In this document: positions 8,580-16,313 of the stretch, in pieces
Layout of the letters: each line of letters opens with the position of its first letter
Numbering within the stretch: position 1 is the stretch's first letter
NCBI GenBank assembly: GCA_024226515.1
Contig: JAAELQ010000162.1
Coordinates: 1-46,754 of the forward strand
From: a bacterium
Lineage (GTDB): Bacteria; Acidobacteriota; Polarisedimenticolia; Polarisedimenticolales; Polarisedimenticolaceae
Direction of reading: 5' to 3'
DNA: 46,754 nt
The notes under the pieces: model-generated
Told to the model about the DNA's origin: nothing
The model's input: only the letters and a program-made list of their open reading frames with translations
The model's database searches: none
Program-made: the position numbers and the translations under genes

Positions 8580-11500
8580 GAGGCCTGGCGCTCATCGTCG
8601 CGTTCGTCGCGTGCTGCGTCACGCTCGCGGGACCGTTCGTGCCGGCGCCGCCGGACACCGAGGGGATGGAGCCCGCGGTGGCGGCCGCGCTCGCGGCGGC
8701 GCACGAGGCCGTAGTACGAGACCTCGACGACGCGCAGGCCTGGGCTCGTTTTGCCGCGACGTGCCACGCGCACGGACTCTACCCGACGGCCACGCTGGCC
8801 TATCAAAACGCGCTCGTGCGCGAGCCGCGGAGGTTCGAGTGGCGCTACCTGCTGGCCGTCGCGAGCGATCTCGCGGGCTCGAGCCTCGACACCGTCGAGG
8901 GAGGCTTCGCCGACGCGGTCGAGGTGCGGGCGGACTACGCGCCGCTCTACTTGCGGCGCGGTCGCGCGCTGACGCGCCACGGCGAGCTCGAGCGCGCGCG
9001 TGAGGTCCTGCAGACCGCCGTGGCGCTCGCGCCGCGCTCGGCGTTCGCGCACCGCGCGCTGGGTCAGGTGTACCTCTCGCTGGGCGAGTTGCCGGCAGCG
9101 CTGGCCGAGTTGCAGGCGGCGGCCGAAGCGAGGCCCGACGACGGGGCGGCATGGGCCGGGCTGGCGCGGGCCTACGTCTTGCTGGGAGACGAAGAACGGG
9201 CGGAGGCTGCGTCGAAGCGCGCCCGACGGCTGCGCCCGATCGACTCGTTCCCCGACCCGGTGCTGGAGCGAGAGGTCGATGCACTCGGCGTCAGCGCGCG
9301 TCATTTATATGCGCGCGCGCAGAAGCGGCTGGACGCCGGGGACCTCGAGGGCGCCGCGGCGACGCTGGAGCGGCTGCGCTCCATGCGTCCCGACGACGGG
9401 GACGCCTGGTACCTGACGGCGCTGCTCGAGATGCGTCGCTCGAACGCGGCCCCGGCGATGCGGCACCTGCAGCGCGCGGTCGAGCTCGACGAGCGACACG
9501 TGCGGGCCCACGTTCAGCTCGCGCGCTTCCACGCTGCGCTCGGACGTCCGGACGAGGCTCTGAGCCACTATCGCCGCGCGTTGCGCACGACGCCCGGCGA
9601 CCCCGCGCTGCTGGCCGCGACGGGCCACCTGCTGGCGTCGCGCGGGGAGATGGCCGAGGCGCTGGAGATCTACCGGCGCTTGCTGGCGATCTCGCCCGGT
9701 GAGCCGGCGATTCACTTCAACATCGGCACGTGCCACGCGCAGCTCGATCAGCTTCCGCAGGCCCTCGAGCAGTTTCGCGAGACCGTGAGGCTCGATCCGT
9801 CCTACGCCGACGCGCACCATCGACTGGGCCTGGTCCTCGAGCGCATGGGTCGGCCCGACGAGGCACGCGTGCACTTCGAGCGGGCGCGACGACTCGGCCC
9901 GACGCCGACCTCGCCCGTGGAGCCGCAGTCCGTCGCCGAGGAGTTCGCCGACATCTCGCGTGCGCTGTACGAGGGGTCGAACCGCTACCTCGGTGGTCGG
10001 CGACTGCTCGACGCGCAGCGCAGGCTGGCAGCGGCCGCGGACGCCACCGATCGCCTGCGGGCGCGGCTGGCCCTGGTGCGCGCGCTGCTCGAGGCGGGGG
10101 AGGTGGAGCGGGCGGTCGTCGAGATCGAGCGCGCCGCGGACGAGGCCGACGAGTCCCTCGCGGACCCGCTGCTCTACGAGCTGCAGCGCACGCGCGGCCT
10201 GACCTACATGCGGCAGTCCGAGGTGCAGAACTGCGTGCTGCGCCACAACCGCGACTGCTGCATCTTCCCGCTGGAGGGTGGCGGCGAGCACGCCGAGAAA
10301 GAGCCGGCGCGCAATGCGCGGCAGAGCTTCGAGGCGATCCTGAAGCGGCGCCCGGACGATCTCGCGGTGCGCTGGCTGCTCAACGTCATGGGCATGGCAC
10401 TCGGCGACTGGCCGCGCGGCATTCCGCAGAACTTGCGCCTGCCGCCGAAGTCGTTCGAGTCGGACCACGACGTGGGGCGTTTTCCGGACATCGCCACCGA
10501 CCTCGGCGTCGACAAGTTCGACCTGTGCGGCGGGGCCGTGGCCGACGACTTCGACGGCGACGGGCGGCTCGATGTGGTCACGTCGACCTACGACCCGCGC
10601 GGCGCCCTGACGTACTACCGCAACGACGGGAACGGGTTCGAGGATCGCTCGGCCGCCTCCGGGCTCGACGAGCAGCTCGGCGGGCTGAACACCATAGGCG
10701 CGGACTACGACGGCGACGGCGACCCCGACCTGCTCGTGCTGCGCGGCGCGTGGCTGTTCGACGACGGCCGGATCCGCAACTCGCTGCTGCGCAACGACGG
10801 CGAGCGCGGATTCGTCGACGTCACGCGCGAGGCGGGCATGCACCGGCCGGCCTACCCGACGCAGACGGCGGCGTGGGGCGACTTCGACAACGACGGCGAT
10901 CTCGATCTGTACGTCTGCAACGAGTCGCGCAAGTTCGACCCCGTCGACCCGGCGGACTTCCCGTCGCAGCTGTTCGTCAACGACGGAAAGGGCAAGTTCA
11001 CCGACGTCGCCGCGCGAGCCGGCGTGACCAACGACCGCTACTGCAAGGGCGTCGCGGCCGGCGACTACGACGACGACGGCGACCTGGACCTGTACGTCTC
11101 CAACGTCTCGGACAACCGGCTGTATCGCAACGACGGCGACGGGACGTTCAGCGACGTGGCGCGCGAGGCCGGCGTGATCGAGCCGCGCGGTCGCAGTTTC
11201 GCCACGTGGTTCTTCGACTACGACAACGACGGCAGGCTCGACCTGTTCGTCGCCGGTTTCGACACCGACATCGCCGACCTGGCGGCCGAGAGTCTGGGGC
11301 GCGAGCACGACGCGCAGAGCCCCCGGCTGTATCGCAACGCCGGCGACGGGAAGTTCCACGACGTCACGCGGGCGATGGGCCTCGCGCGCCCGTTCCTGCC
11401 CATGGGCGCCAACTTCGGCGATCTCGACAACGACGGCTGGCTCGACATCTACCTGGCCACCGGAGACCCGGACTTCGAATCGCTGATGCCGAACGTGATG

Positions 11501-12028
11501 CTGCGCAACGATCGCGGCCGGCGCTTTCAGGACGTGACGCGCTCGGGAGGCTTCGGCCACCTGCAGAAGGGGCACGGCGTCGCCTTCGCCGACCTGGACA
11601 ACGACGGGGATCAGGACATCTACCACCAGCTCGGCGGGTTCTTCCCCGGGGATCGCTTTCACAACGCACTGTTCGCCAACCCCGGCAACGCGAACCGCTC
11701 GTCGTGGATCGAGTTGACCGGAAAGCGCAGCAATCGCGCCGGCTTCGGGGCTCGAATCCGTCTCGTCGTGCGCGAGGGTGGCCGCACGCGTGAGATCCAC
11801 CGCGCCGTCGGCAGCGTGAGTAGCTTCGGCGGCTCCCCACGCCGGCAGGAGATCGGCCTGGGCCGCGCGTCGTCGATCGAATTGCTCGAAATCTTCTGGC
11901 CCGCGTCCGGAACGCGCCAGGTGTTCCGCGATGTCCCGGCTTCGCGCCTCGTGCGCATCGTCGAGAACAGCGACGAGATCGTGCTGGCGGATCCTCCGCA
12001 GGTGCGATTGCCGCACCCGGGCGACTAG
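8576..12028 (+). CDS. TPR protein fused to FG-GAP propeller and ASPIC/UnbV domain
   Basis: 1150 residues, starting at a GTG whose last two bases and the following A form the TGA of the upstream gene. A hydrophobic N-terminus (about 3-20) suggests export or a membrane anchor. Residues about 35-540 are a run of tetratricopeptide repeats with clear heptad-like A/L/Y/P pattern. A cysteine-rich linker near residue 555 (NCVLRHNRDCC) follows. Residues about 650-1020 hold seven calcium-binding FG-GAP blades (DFDNDGDLDLYV type) and about 1042-1138 an ASPIC/UnbV domain (GFGARIRLVV, EIGLG, EIFWPASG). TPRs imply protein partners; the propeller implies surface or periplasmic location. The open frame continues upstream across the previous gene, but that part is an out-of-frame shadow. 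Confidence 0.88.
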   Translation: MRGLALIVAFVACCVTLAGPFVPAPPDTEGMEPAVAAALAAAHEAVVRDLDDAQAWARFAATCHAHGLYPTATLAYQNALVREPRRFEWRYLLAVASDLAGSSLDTVEGGFADAVEVRADYAPLYLRRGRALTRHGELERAREVLQTAVALAPRSAFAHRALGQVYLSLGELPAALAELQAAAEARPDDGAAWAGLARAYVLLGDEERAEAASKRARRLRPIDSFPDPVLEREVDALGVSARHLYARAQKRLDAGDLEGAAATLERLRSMRPDDGDAWYLTALLEMRRSNAAPAMRHLQRAVELDERHVRAHVQLARFHAALGRPDEALSHYRRALRTTPGDPALLAATGHLLASRGEMAEALEIYRRLLAISPGEPAIHFNIGTCHAQLDQLPQALEQFRETVRLDPSYADAHHRLGLVLERMGRPDEARVHFERARRLGPTPTSPVEPQSVAEEFADISRALYEGSNRYLGGRRLLDAQRRLAAAADATDRLRARLALVRALLEAGEVERAVVEIERAADEADESLADPLLYELQRTRGLTYMRQSEVQNCVLRHNRDCCIFPLEGGGEHAEKEPARNARQSFEAILKRRPDDLAVRWLLNVMGMALGDWPRGIPQNLRLPPKSFESDHDVGRFPDIATDLGVDKFDLCGGAVADDFDGDGRLDVVTSTYDPRGALTYYRNDGNGFEDRSAASGLDEQLGGLNTIGADYDGDGDPDLLVLRGAWLFDDGRIRNSLLRNDGERGFVDVTREAGMHRPAYPTQTAAWGDFDNDGDLDLYVCNESRKFDPVDPADFPSQLFVNDGKGKFTDVAARAGVTNDRYCKGVAAGDYDDDGDLDLYVSNVSDNRLYRNDGDGTFSDVAREAGVIEPRGRSFATWFFDYDNDGRLDLFVAGFDTDIADLAAESLGREHDAQSPRLYRNAGDGKFHDVTRAMGLARPFLPMGANFGDLDNDGWLDIYLATGDPDFESLMPNVMLRNDRGRRFQDVTRSGGFGHLQKGHGVAFADLDNDGDQDIYHQLGGFFPGDRFHNALFANPGNANRSSWIELTGKRSNRAGFGARIRLVVREGGRTREIHRAVGSVSSFGGSPRRQEIGLGRASSIELLEIFWPASGTRQVFRDVPASRLVRIVENSDEIVLADPPQVRLPHPGD

Positions 12029-12064
12029 GTCCGGTCCACGGCCGGCTGCTAAGCTCGTTGCGCC

Positions 12065-12313
12065 GTGCCCGACCGACGAACGATCGACATCCGTTGCATG
12101 AAGTGTCGCGAGTTGCTCTATCGCTACAGCAAGGGCGGCACCGGCGGCCTGGTCAAGTGCCTCCTGGAGCGCATCGTCGAGGATCGAACCGCGGGCGACC
12201 TGCGCTGTCACGGGTGCGGACAGGAGTTCGCCCGGCTCATGACGATCTCCGGCCGCCCGGCGCACAAGATCATCCAGGGCAAGGTCTTCACGCGCGGGAT
12301 GCGACGCAAGTGA
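12065..12313 (+). CDS. Small zinc-ribbon protein
   Basis: 82 residues with two cysteine pairs, CMKC and CHGC, spaced about 36 residues apart, which fits a treble-clef or zinc-ribbon fold. The chain is basic (many R/K) and could bind nucleic acid. I know no specific function. The GTG start at 12065 has no ribosome-binding site; TAAGCT at 12050-12055 ends 9 bases before it and may be the -10 of a near-leaderless transcript. It begins 36 bases after the ASPIC gene and is followed by the GFA-family gene after 42 bases. Confidence 0.7.
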   Translation: MPDRRTIDIRCMKCRELLYRYSKGGTGGLVKCLLERIVEDRTAGDLRCHGCGQEFARLMTISGRPAHKIIQGKVFTRGMRRK

Positions 12314-12315
12314 AG

Positions 12316-12338
12316 TAGAGTCTAGGACAGGCTCCTAG
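12316..12338 (+). promoter_or_regulatory. -10 element with adjacent inverted repeat before the GFA gene
   Basis: TAGAGT (12316-12321) is directly followed by CTAGGA/TCCTAG, 6-base arms at 12322-12327 and 12333-12338 with a 5-base centre. The repeat sits at the expected transcription start, a common place for an operator. The evidence is short matches only. Confidence 0.3.
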
Positions 12339-12355
12339 GCGACGGAGGGTTTCGC

Positions 12356-12823
12356 ATGTCCGATCGACTCGAGGGTGGGTGCTTCTGCAGAGCCGTGCGC
12401 TACCGGCTGACCGGAACGCCGCTCATCGTGCACTGCTGTCACTGCCTGAACTGTCAGTCTCAAACGGGCAGCGCGTTCGTGCTCAACGCGCTGGTCGAGA
12501 CCCGGCAGCTCGAGCTGTCCGGTGCCGCACCCGAGCCCACCGAGTTGAGTTCCGGAAGCGGAAGACCGCATGACGTCTACCGCTGCGCGCAGTGTAACAA
12601 CGCCGTCTGGAGCGACTATGGCCGGCGTCCGGGGATACGCTTCCTGCGCCTCGGTACGCTGGACGATCCGCGCGCGTTGCAGCCCGACGTGCACATTTAC
12701 ACGCGTTCGAAGCTGCCGTGGGTCCGCCTGCCGGAAGGGGTTTCGTCCTTCGACGAGTTCTACGATCCGAAGCAGGTCTGGTCCGCGGAGAGTCTCGAGC
12801 GGGGGCGCGCCGCGAACCGATGA
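12356..12823 (+). CDS. GFA-family (glutathione-dependent formaldehyde-activating enzyme-like) zinc protein
   Basis: 155 residues with the full zinc-ligand pattern of the GFA/CENP-V fold: GGCFCRAVRY at the N-terminus, CCHCLNCQ near residue 27 and CAQCNN near residue 79. The family name derives from one member that condenses glutathione and formaldehyde; most members are of unproven activity, so a formaldehyde role should not be assumed. ATG 12356 has GGAGGG with 6-base spacing. Its TGA overlaps the ATG of the following membrane protein (ATGA), so the two are translationally coupled. Confidence 0.88.
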   Translation: MSDRLEGGCFCRAVRYRLTGTPLIVHCCHCLNCQSQTGSAFVLNALVETRQLELSGAAPEPTELSSGSGRPHDVYRCAQCNNAVWSDYGRRPGIRFLRLGTLDDPRALQPDVHIYTRSKLPWVRLPEGVSSFDEFYDPKQVWSAESLERGRAANR

Positions 12824-14856
12824 CCTCTCGGCCGATTCGCCTGCCCGCCGCGCTCGCGATCCTCGGCGGCAGCCTGCTGATTGCCGTGCTCGCCGGGTCC
12901 GGCACGGTGTACCGGCCGCCGATCGTGACCGTGGTCGGCGCCGGCGCGCTGGCGCTGGTCGCGCTCGGCCTCGTCCCCGAACGCATGCGTCGCTGGGCCG
13001 CGCCTGCGGGCGCCGTCGTCGCGGGCGTCGCGGCGGGGCACGTGCTGTTGCGCTCCGGTGTCCCCGGAGTGCACGACCTGATGCACTTCTGGGGCATCTG
13101 GGCCTACGGGCGCTGCGTGGGCGAGGGCGTGCTGTATCCGGAGTGGATCCCCTACATCGGCGCCGGTGTCCCGTTGCTCGAGTTCTACGGTCCGCTGAAC
13201 TTCCTGCTCGCGCTGCCGGGGATTCTCCTGGGCGCGACTCCTCTCGGCGCGTGGAAGATCGAGCTGTTGACGGCGCACGTGTTGACTGCGTTGTCGACGC
13301 TGGCCGCGGCGCGCATGATCGGCGTCGGCCGGCGCGGGGCTCTGTTGGCCGCAGCGGCGATGGCCTTCGCACCGTGGCGTCTGGCGGTGTTCCACTACCG
13401 CGGCGCTCTGGGCGAGGCCAACGCGTTCGTCTTCATCCCGCTCGTCGTCGGCTCGATGCTGAGTCTGTGGCGCAAACCGGGGAAACGAGCGGCGGTCGTG
13501 CTGGCCGCGTCGTGCGCGCTGCTGACGTTGACCCACGTCGTCTCGCTGCTGACGACGCTCGTCGTGATGCTGCCCGTGTTGCTGGTCGATCTCTTCGCGT
13601 CGCGCGCGGGGGACGTCGTGCGCCGCGGCGCGATCCTGGGCGCGACGCTCGCGATCGCCGCGGCCCTGACCGCGGCGTGGTGGTTGCCGGTGCTGTTCGA
13701 GGTCGAGCGCACCAGCATGCGTGCCACGACCGACGACAACCCGTCCTACGTCTACGCCCAGCAGGGGATCGCGGCGCGCGAGACGATCCAGCGCCGGCAA
13801 TGGGATCGCGTCCGCGCCGCGCTGACCGTCGAGCAGCGGCGCGAGGAGGGCCGGGACGGAGAGCAGATGCCGTTTTACTGCGGCGCGGTCCTGCTCGCGC
13901 TCGCGCTGTCGGCCCCGTTGTGGACCGGCCGGCGCGAGACGTGGCCGCTGGTCGCCGGGCTGGTCGTCGCGCTGTCGATGTGCACCGTGGTCGTGGCCGC
14001 CGCCGCCGGGACGATCCCCCTGTTCGGGCCGGTTCGTTTCCCGTGGCGTTTTCTGACACCGGCCTCGGTCGTCGCCGTACTGCTCGTGGCCCATCTGCCG
14101 TTCCGCGGGCTGCCTGGGGGCACGCGTGGGGCGTCGGCCCTGTTCGCGCTGGTCGTGGCGTGTCTCGCCTGGGACGCACTGCCGTACACGGGGTCGGCCG
14201 ACCGCATCCCACCCTATCGCGGCGTCGCCCACTTTCACACCGACAACCCGCAATGGACGCACTGGGATCGCGACATGCGCGTCGCGCAGATCGACGTGCC
14301 GCGCGACGCGCGCGTGCGCAACCTGGAGCTTCCTCCGGCGGACTACACGACGGCGCTCGACTGGTTCTTCCCCGCGTACTACGAGTGGCTGACGCCGACG
14401 GTGTATCGCGAGTACTGGGCGTCGCGAAACTCGGCCCGGCTGGCCGAGGCGGGCGTGTCGCACAACTTCAGCAACGATCGCCCGACCCCGCAGGTGTGGC
14501 CCGCCCGACCCTACGCCGGCCTCGAGGTCGACGGTCGTCGTGTCGGACCGGCCGTGCGCCGCACCGCGCGCGAGCCCGGGAGGATCGTCGTCGAGGCCGA
14601 CGTTCCGGCGTCCGGCGCGCGACTGGTCGTGCTGGAGCAGATGTTCCCCGGTTGGCGCGCGCGCGTCGGCTCGGGGCCGTGGCGTGACGCACTGGACACG
14701 CGCGGTTTTCTCGGCGTGGAGCTGCAGGCCGGAGCCCACCGCGTGGAGCTGCGCTACGGGGCGCACACCGCGCCGCGCCGCGCTGGGCGCTGGATCAGTC
14801 TGTTGACGCTCGCCGCGATCGGGGTGGCCTGGGTCGTGCGCCGGCGCTCCGTCTGA
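12820..14856 (+). CDS. Large polytopic membrane protein, glycosyltransferase-like (YfhO/PTPS-related type)
   Basis: 678 residues with about ten to twelve hydrophobic helices in the first 440, then a soluble C-terminal domain of about 210 residues and a final helix. The motif DLMHFWGIWAYGR followed by a GAGVPLLEFYGPLNF loop resembles the catalytic-loop region of GT-C-type and YfhO or PTPS-related integral membrane proteins, where an acidic residue in the first external loop acts on a polyprenyl-linked sugar. That function is inference. The ATG overlaps the stop of the GFA gene. The C-terminal beta-rich part is like the periplasmic domain of YfhO-type proteins. It ends 3 bases from the convergent coiled-coil gene, leaving no room for a separate terminator. 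Confidence 0.75.
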   Translation: MTSRPIRLPAALAILGGSLLIAVLAGSGTVYRPPIVTVVGAGALALVALGLVPERMRRWAAPAGAVVAGVAAGHVLLRSGVPGVHDLMHFWGIWAYGRCVGEGVLYPEWIPYIGAGVPLLEFYGPLNFLLALPGILLGATPLGAWKIELLTAHVLTALSTLAAARMIGVGRRGALLAAAAMAFAPWRLAVFHYRGALGEANAFVFIPLVVGSMLSLWRKPGKRAAVVLAASCALLTLTHVVSLLTTLVVMLPVLLVDLFASRAGDVVRRGAILGATLAIAAALTAAWWLPVLFEVERTSMRATTDDNPSYVYAQQGIAARETIQRRQWDRVRAALTVEQRREEGRDGEQMPFYCGAVLLALALSAPLWTGRRETWPLVAGLVVALSMCTVVVAAAAGTIPLFGPVRFPWRFLTPASVVAVLLVAHLPFRGLPGGTRGASALFALVVACLAWDALPYTGSADRIPPYRGVAHFHTDNPQWTHWDRDMRVAQIDVPRDARVRNLELPPADYTTALDWFFPAYYEWLTPTVYREYWASRNSARLAEAGVSHNFSNDRPTPQVWPARPYAGLEVDGRRVGPAVRRTAREPGRIVVEADVPASGARLVVLEQMFPGWRARVGSGPWRDALDTRGFLGVELQAGAHRVELRYGAHTAPRRAGRWISLLTLAAIGVAWVVRRRSV

Positions 14857-14859
14857 CGC

Positions 14860-15423
14860 TCACTTCTTCTTCGACTCGCCGAGCTGTAGCTCGGACATCC
14901 AGTCGTCGATGAGGTCCTCGACCTCGCGCACGTGTTGCTCCTGGCTCAGCAGGCGGTTTTGCACCTCGAGCTGCCGCGTGCGGTTGTGCTCCAGGCGCGA
15001 GTCGAGGCTCTGCAGCGTGATCTGGTGGTCGTCCTGTTCCATGCGCCACCCCTCGGCCTCGTCCGTATTGGCCGTCTCGACGAGGCGCCTGCGCACGTTC
15101 TCCAGCTTGCCCTCGACCGACACCCGGTAACGCTCGGTGGACGACTGCTTCTCCTTGAGGTTGTCCAGCTGCCGTTGCAGGCTCTCGTAGCGCCGCGTGC
15201 GGATCTCGAGCACCGAGACCGCGACGCGCAGCTTGCCCAGGTCGCGATCGACGGATTCGGCCCGGACCCGCGCCTCGGTCGCATCGACCAGTCGCGTCAC
15301 GGCCAGGGTCAGCGCCTCGAGATCGTCCTCGAACGAGAACGAGTCCTGCGCGATCGCCGTCGAGTGAGCGGCGCCGGAGAGCACGGCGAGCGCGACGAGC
15401 AGGGGGCCCAGGTTCTTACGCAT
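14860..15423 (-). CDS. Secreted coiled-coil protein of unknown function
   Basis: 187 residues. There is a clear signal peptide (about 1-25, ending STAIAQ), then almost entirely charged helix with heptad patterns (about 35-175), ending in a lysine-rich tail. ATG 15423 has AAGGAAG upstream. No enzymatic motif is visible. Similar periplasmic coiled-coil proteins act as spacers or chaperones, but nothing here identifies a partner. It is convergent with the large membrane protein, 3 bases apart, and is followed upstream by the DUF3299-like gene on the same strand with 173 bases between them. Confidence 0.75.
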   Translation of the reverse strand: MRKNLGPLLVALAVLSGAAHSTAIAQDSFSFEDDLEALTLAVTRLVDATEARVRAESVDRDLGKLRVAVSVLEIRTRRYESLQRQLDNLKEKQSSTERYRVSVEGKLENVRRRLVETANTDEAEGWRMEQDDHQITLQSLDSRLEHNRTRQLEVQNRLLSQEQHVREVEDLIDDWMSELQLGESKKK

Positions 15424-15596
15424 GTCGACTTCCTTTCATCGTCCGGCTGTGGTTTTGCGGAGCGCCCATGGTAGGCCGAGGATACGGGACGACGGAAGGT
15501 GGCCGAAAGGCAGTTGTCGTGCCTCACGGGACAGGACCGTCGTCCGGCTCCGGTATTACACCGACCGATTGTTTTCTTCGTGAGGACGCGTGGGCG

Positions 15597-16034
15597 TCAG
15601 GGTGTGGCCGCGACGGTCTCGGCCTGTTTCATCCGATAGATGATGTCGCCGAGGTCGTCCGCCAGCAGCTCGAGCTTCCCGCGGACGATCACCTCGTCCT
15701 TCGACGCCTCGACGGGTTCCTTCAGGAAGATCTCGACCGTCGAGGCGGGGCCCTTGAGCTGGCAGCGATGGCAGTGCTTGATCGGCGTCCGGCTCAGCAG
15801 GAAGTGCTGCGTGGTGTCCGTCGCCACGTCGAGCGGGACGATGTAGCCGTTCAGCTCGACGACCTTGCCGTCGTAGGGCTTGACGCGGTCACCGAAGCGC
15901 AGGCCGGTGTTGAACCCCGCCTCGACCCACTCGAAGTCGGTCAGGTTGGGCCAGCCGAACTCGGACTCTTCGGAGGCGGCCAGGGGCAGAACGACCAGGA
16001 CGGCGAGCAGGGCAAGCAGGCGTTTCGGCGACAT
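15597..16034 (-). CDS. Exported DUF3299-like protein
   Basis: 145 residues with a signal peptide (about 1-20). The core has GKVVELNGYIVPLD, then FLLSRTPIKHCHRCQLKGP, which resembles the OB-like fold of DUF3299 proteins; the CHRC segment could bind metal. DUF3299 proteins are often encoded near metal transport genes, which are absent here, so the family call is tentative. GAGGAG lies 7 bases before the ATG. A recognisable promoter sits 31 bases further upstream. Confidence 0.65.
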   Translation of the reverse strand: MSPKRLLALLAVLVVLPLAASEESEFGWPNLTDFEWVEAGFNTGLRFGDRVKPYDGKVVELNGYIVPLDVATDTTQHFLLSRTPIKHCHRCQLKGPASTVEIFLKEPVEASKDEVIVRGKLELLADDLGDIIYRMKQAETVAATP

Positions 16035-16064
16035 GGGGCACTCCTCGTGGGGCGGACCGATCGG

Positions 16065-16093
16065 ATTCTACGGAGAATCCGGGGGCGCGGCAA
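16065..16093 (-). promoter_or_regulatory. Sigma-70-like promoter of the DUF3299-like gene
   Basis: Read on the minus strand, TTGCCG (16093-16088) is followed after 17 bases by TAGAAT (16070-16065). The gene start is at 16034 and has a good ribosome-binding site, so the leader is about 25 bases. Confidence 0.55.
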
Positions 16094-16203
16094 TCGGCGC
16101 GCAGGACGGCACGCCGGGAATGCCCGGGCCCGGCGCCCGGTTAGCCAGAGTCCAGGGAGGACTCCACGGCGGCTCGATCTTGGCGGGGACACGATTTCTC
16201 GTG

Positions 16204-16229
16204 CCAGATATCTGGATTCCCGGTATAAG
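16204..16229 (+). promoter_or_regulatory. Perfect 12-base palindrome and -10 element before the FG-GAP array gene
   Basis: CCAGATATCTGG (16204-16215) is a perfect palindrome. TATAAG (16224-16229) lies 8 bases downstream and is a good -10, so the palindrome occupies the spacer and -35 region. No clear -35 is seen, which suggests control by a protein bound to the palindrome. The start codon at 16314 leaves a leader of about 78 bases. Confidence 0.4.
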
Positions 16230-16313
16230 AACTATCGGACCGGGCCGAGAGAAGATTCACCGCCGTGGAAGAGGTGATCCGGCCCCACGGGGCCCGATCA
16301 GGAGGAGGGGACC

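Noticed and set aside
6908..12028. A single 1706-codon frame spanning both ASPIC genes
   Set aside because: The first third is out of frame with a clear ASPIC protein and arginine-rich. The real second gene starts at the GTG at 8576 that overlaps the first gene's stop.
9305..12265. A 986-codon open frame antisense to the TPR-ASPIC gene
   Set aside because: Same cause: shadow of the calcium-repeat codons. The sense product matches known families throughout.
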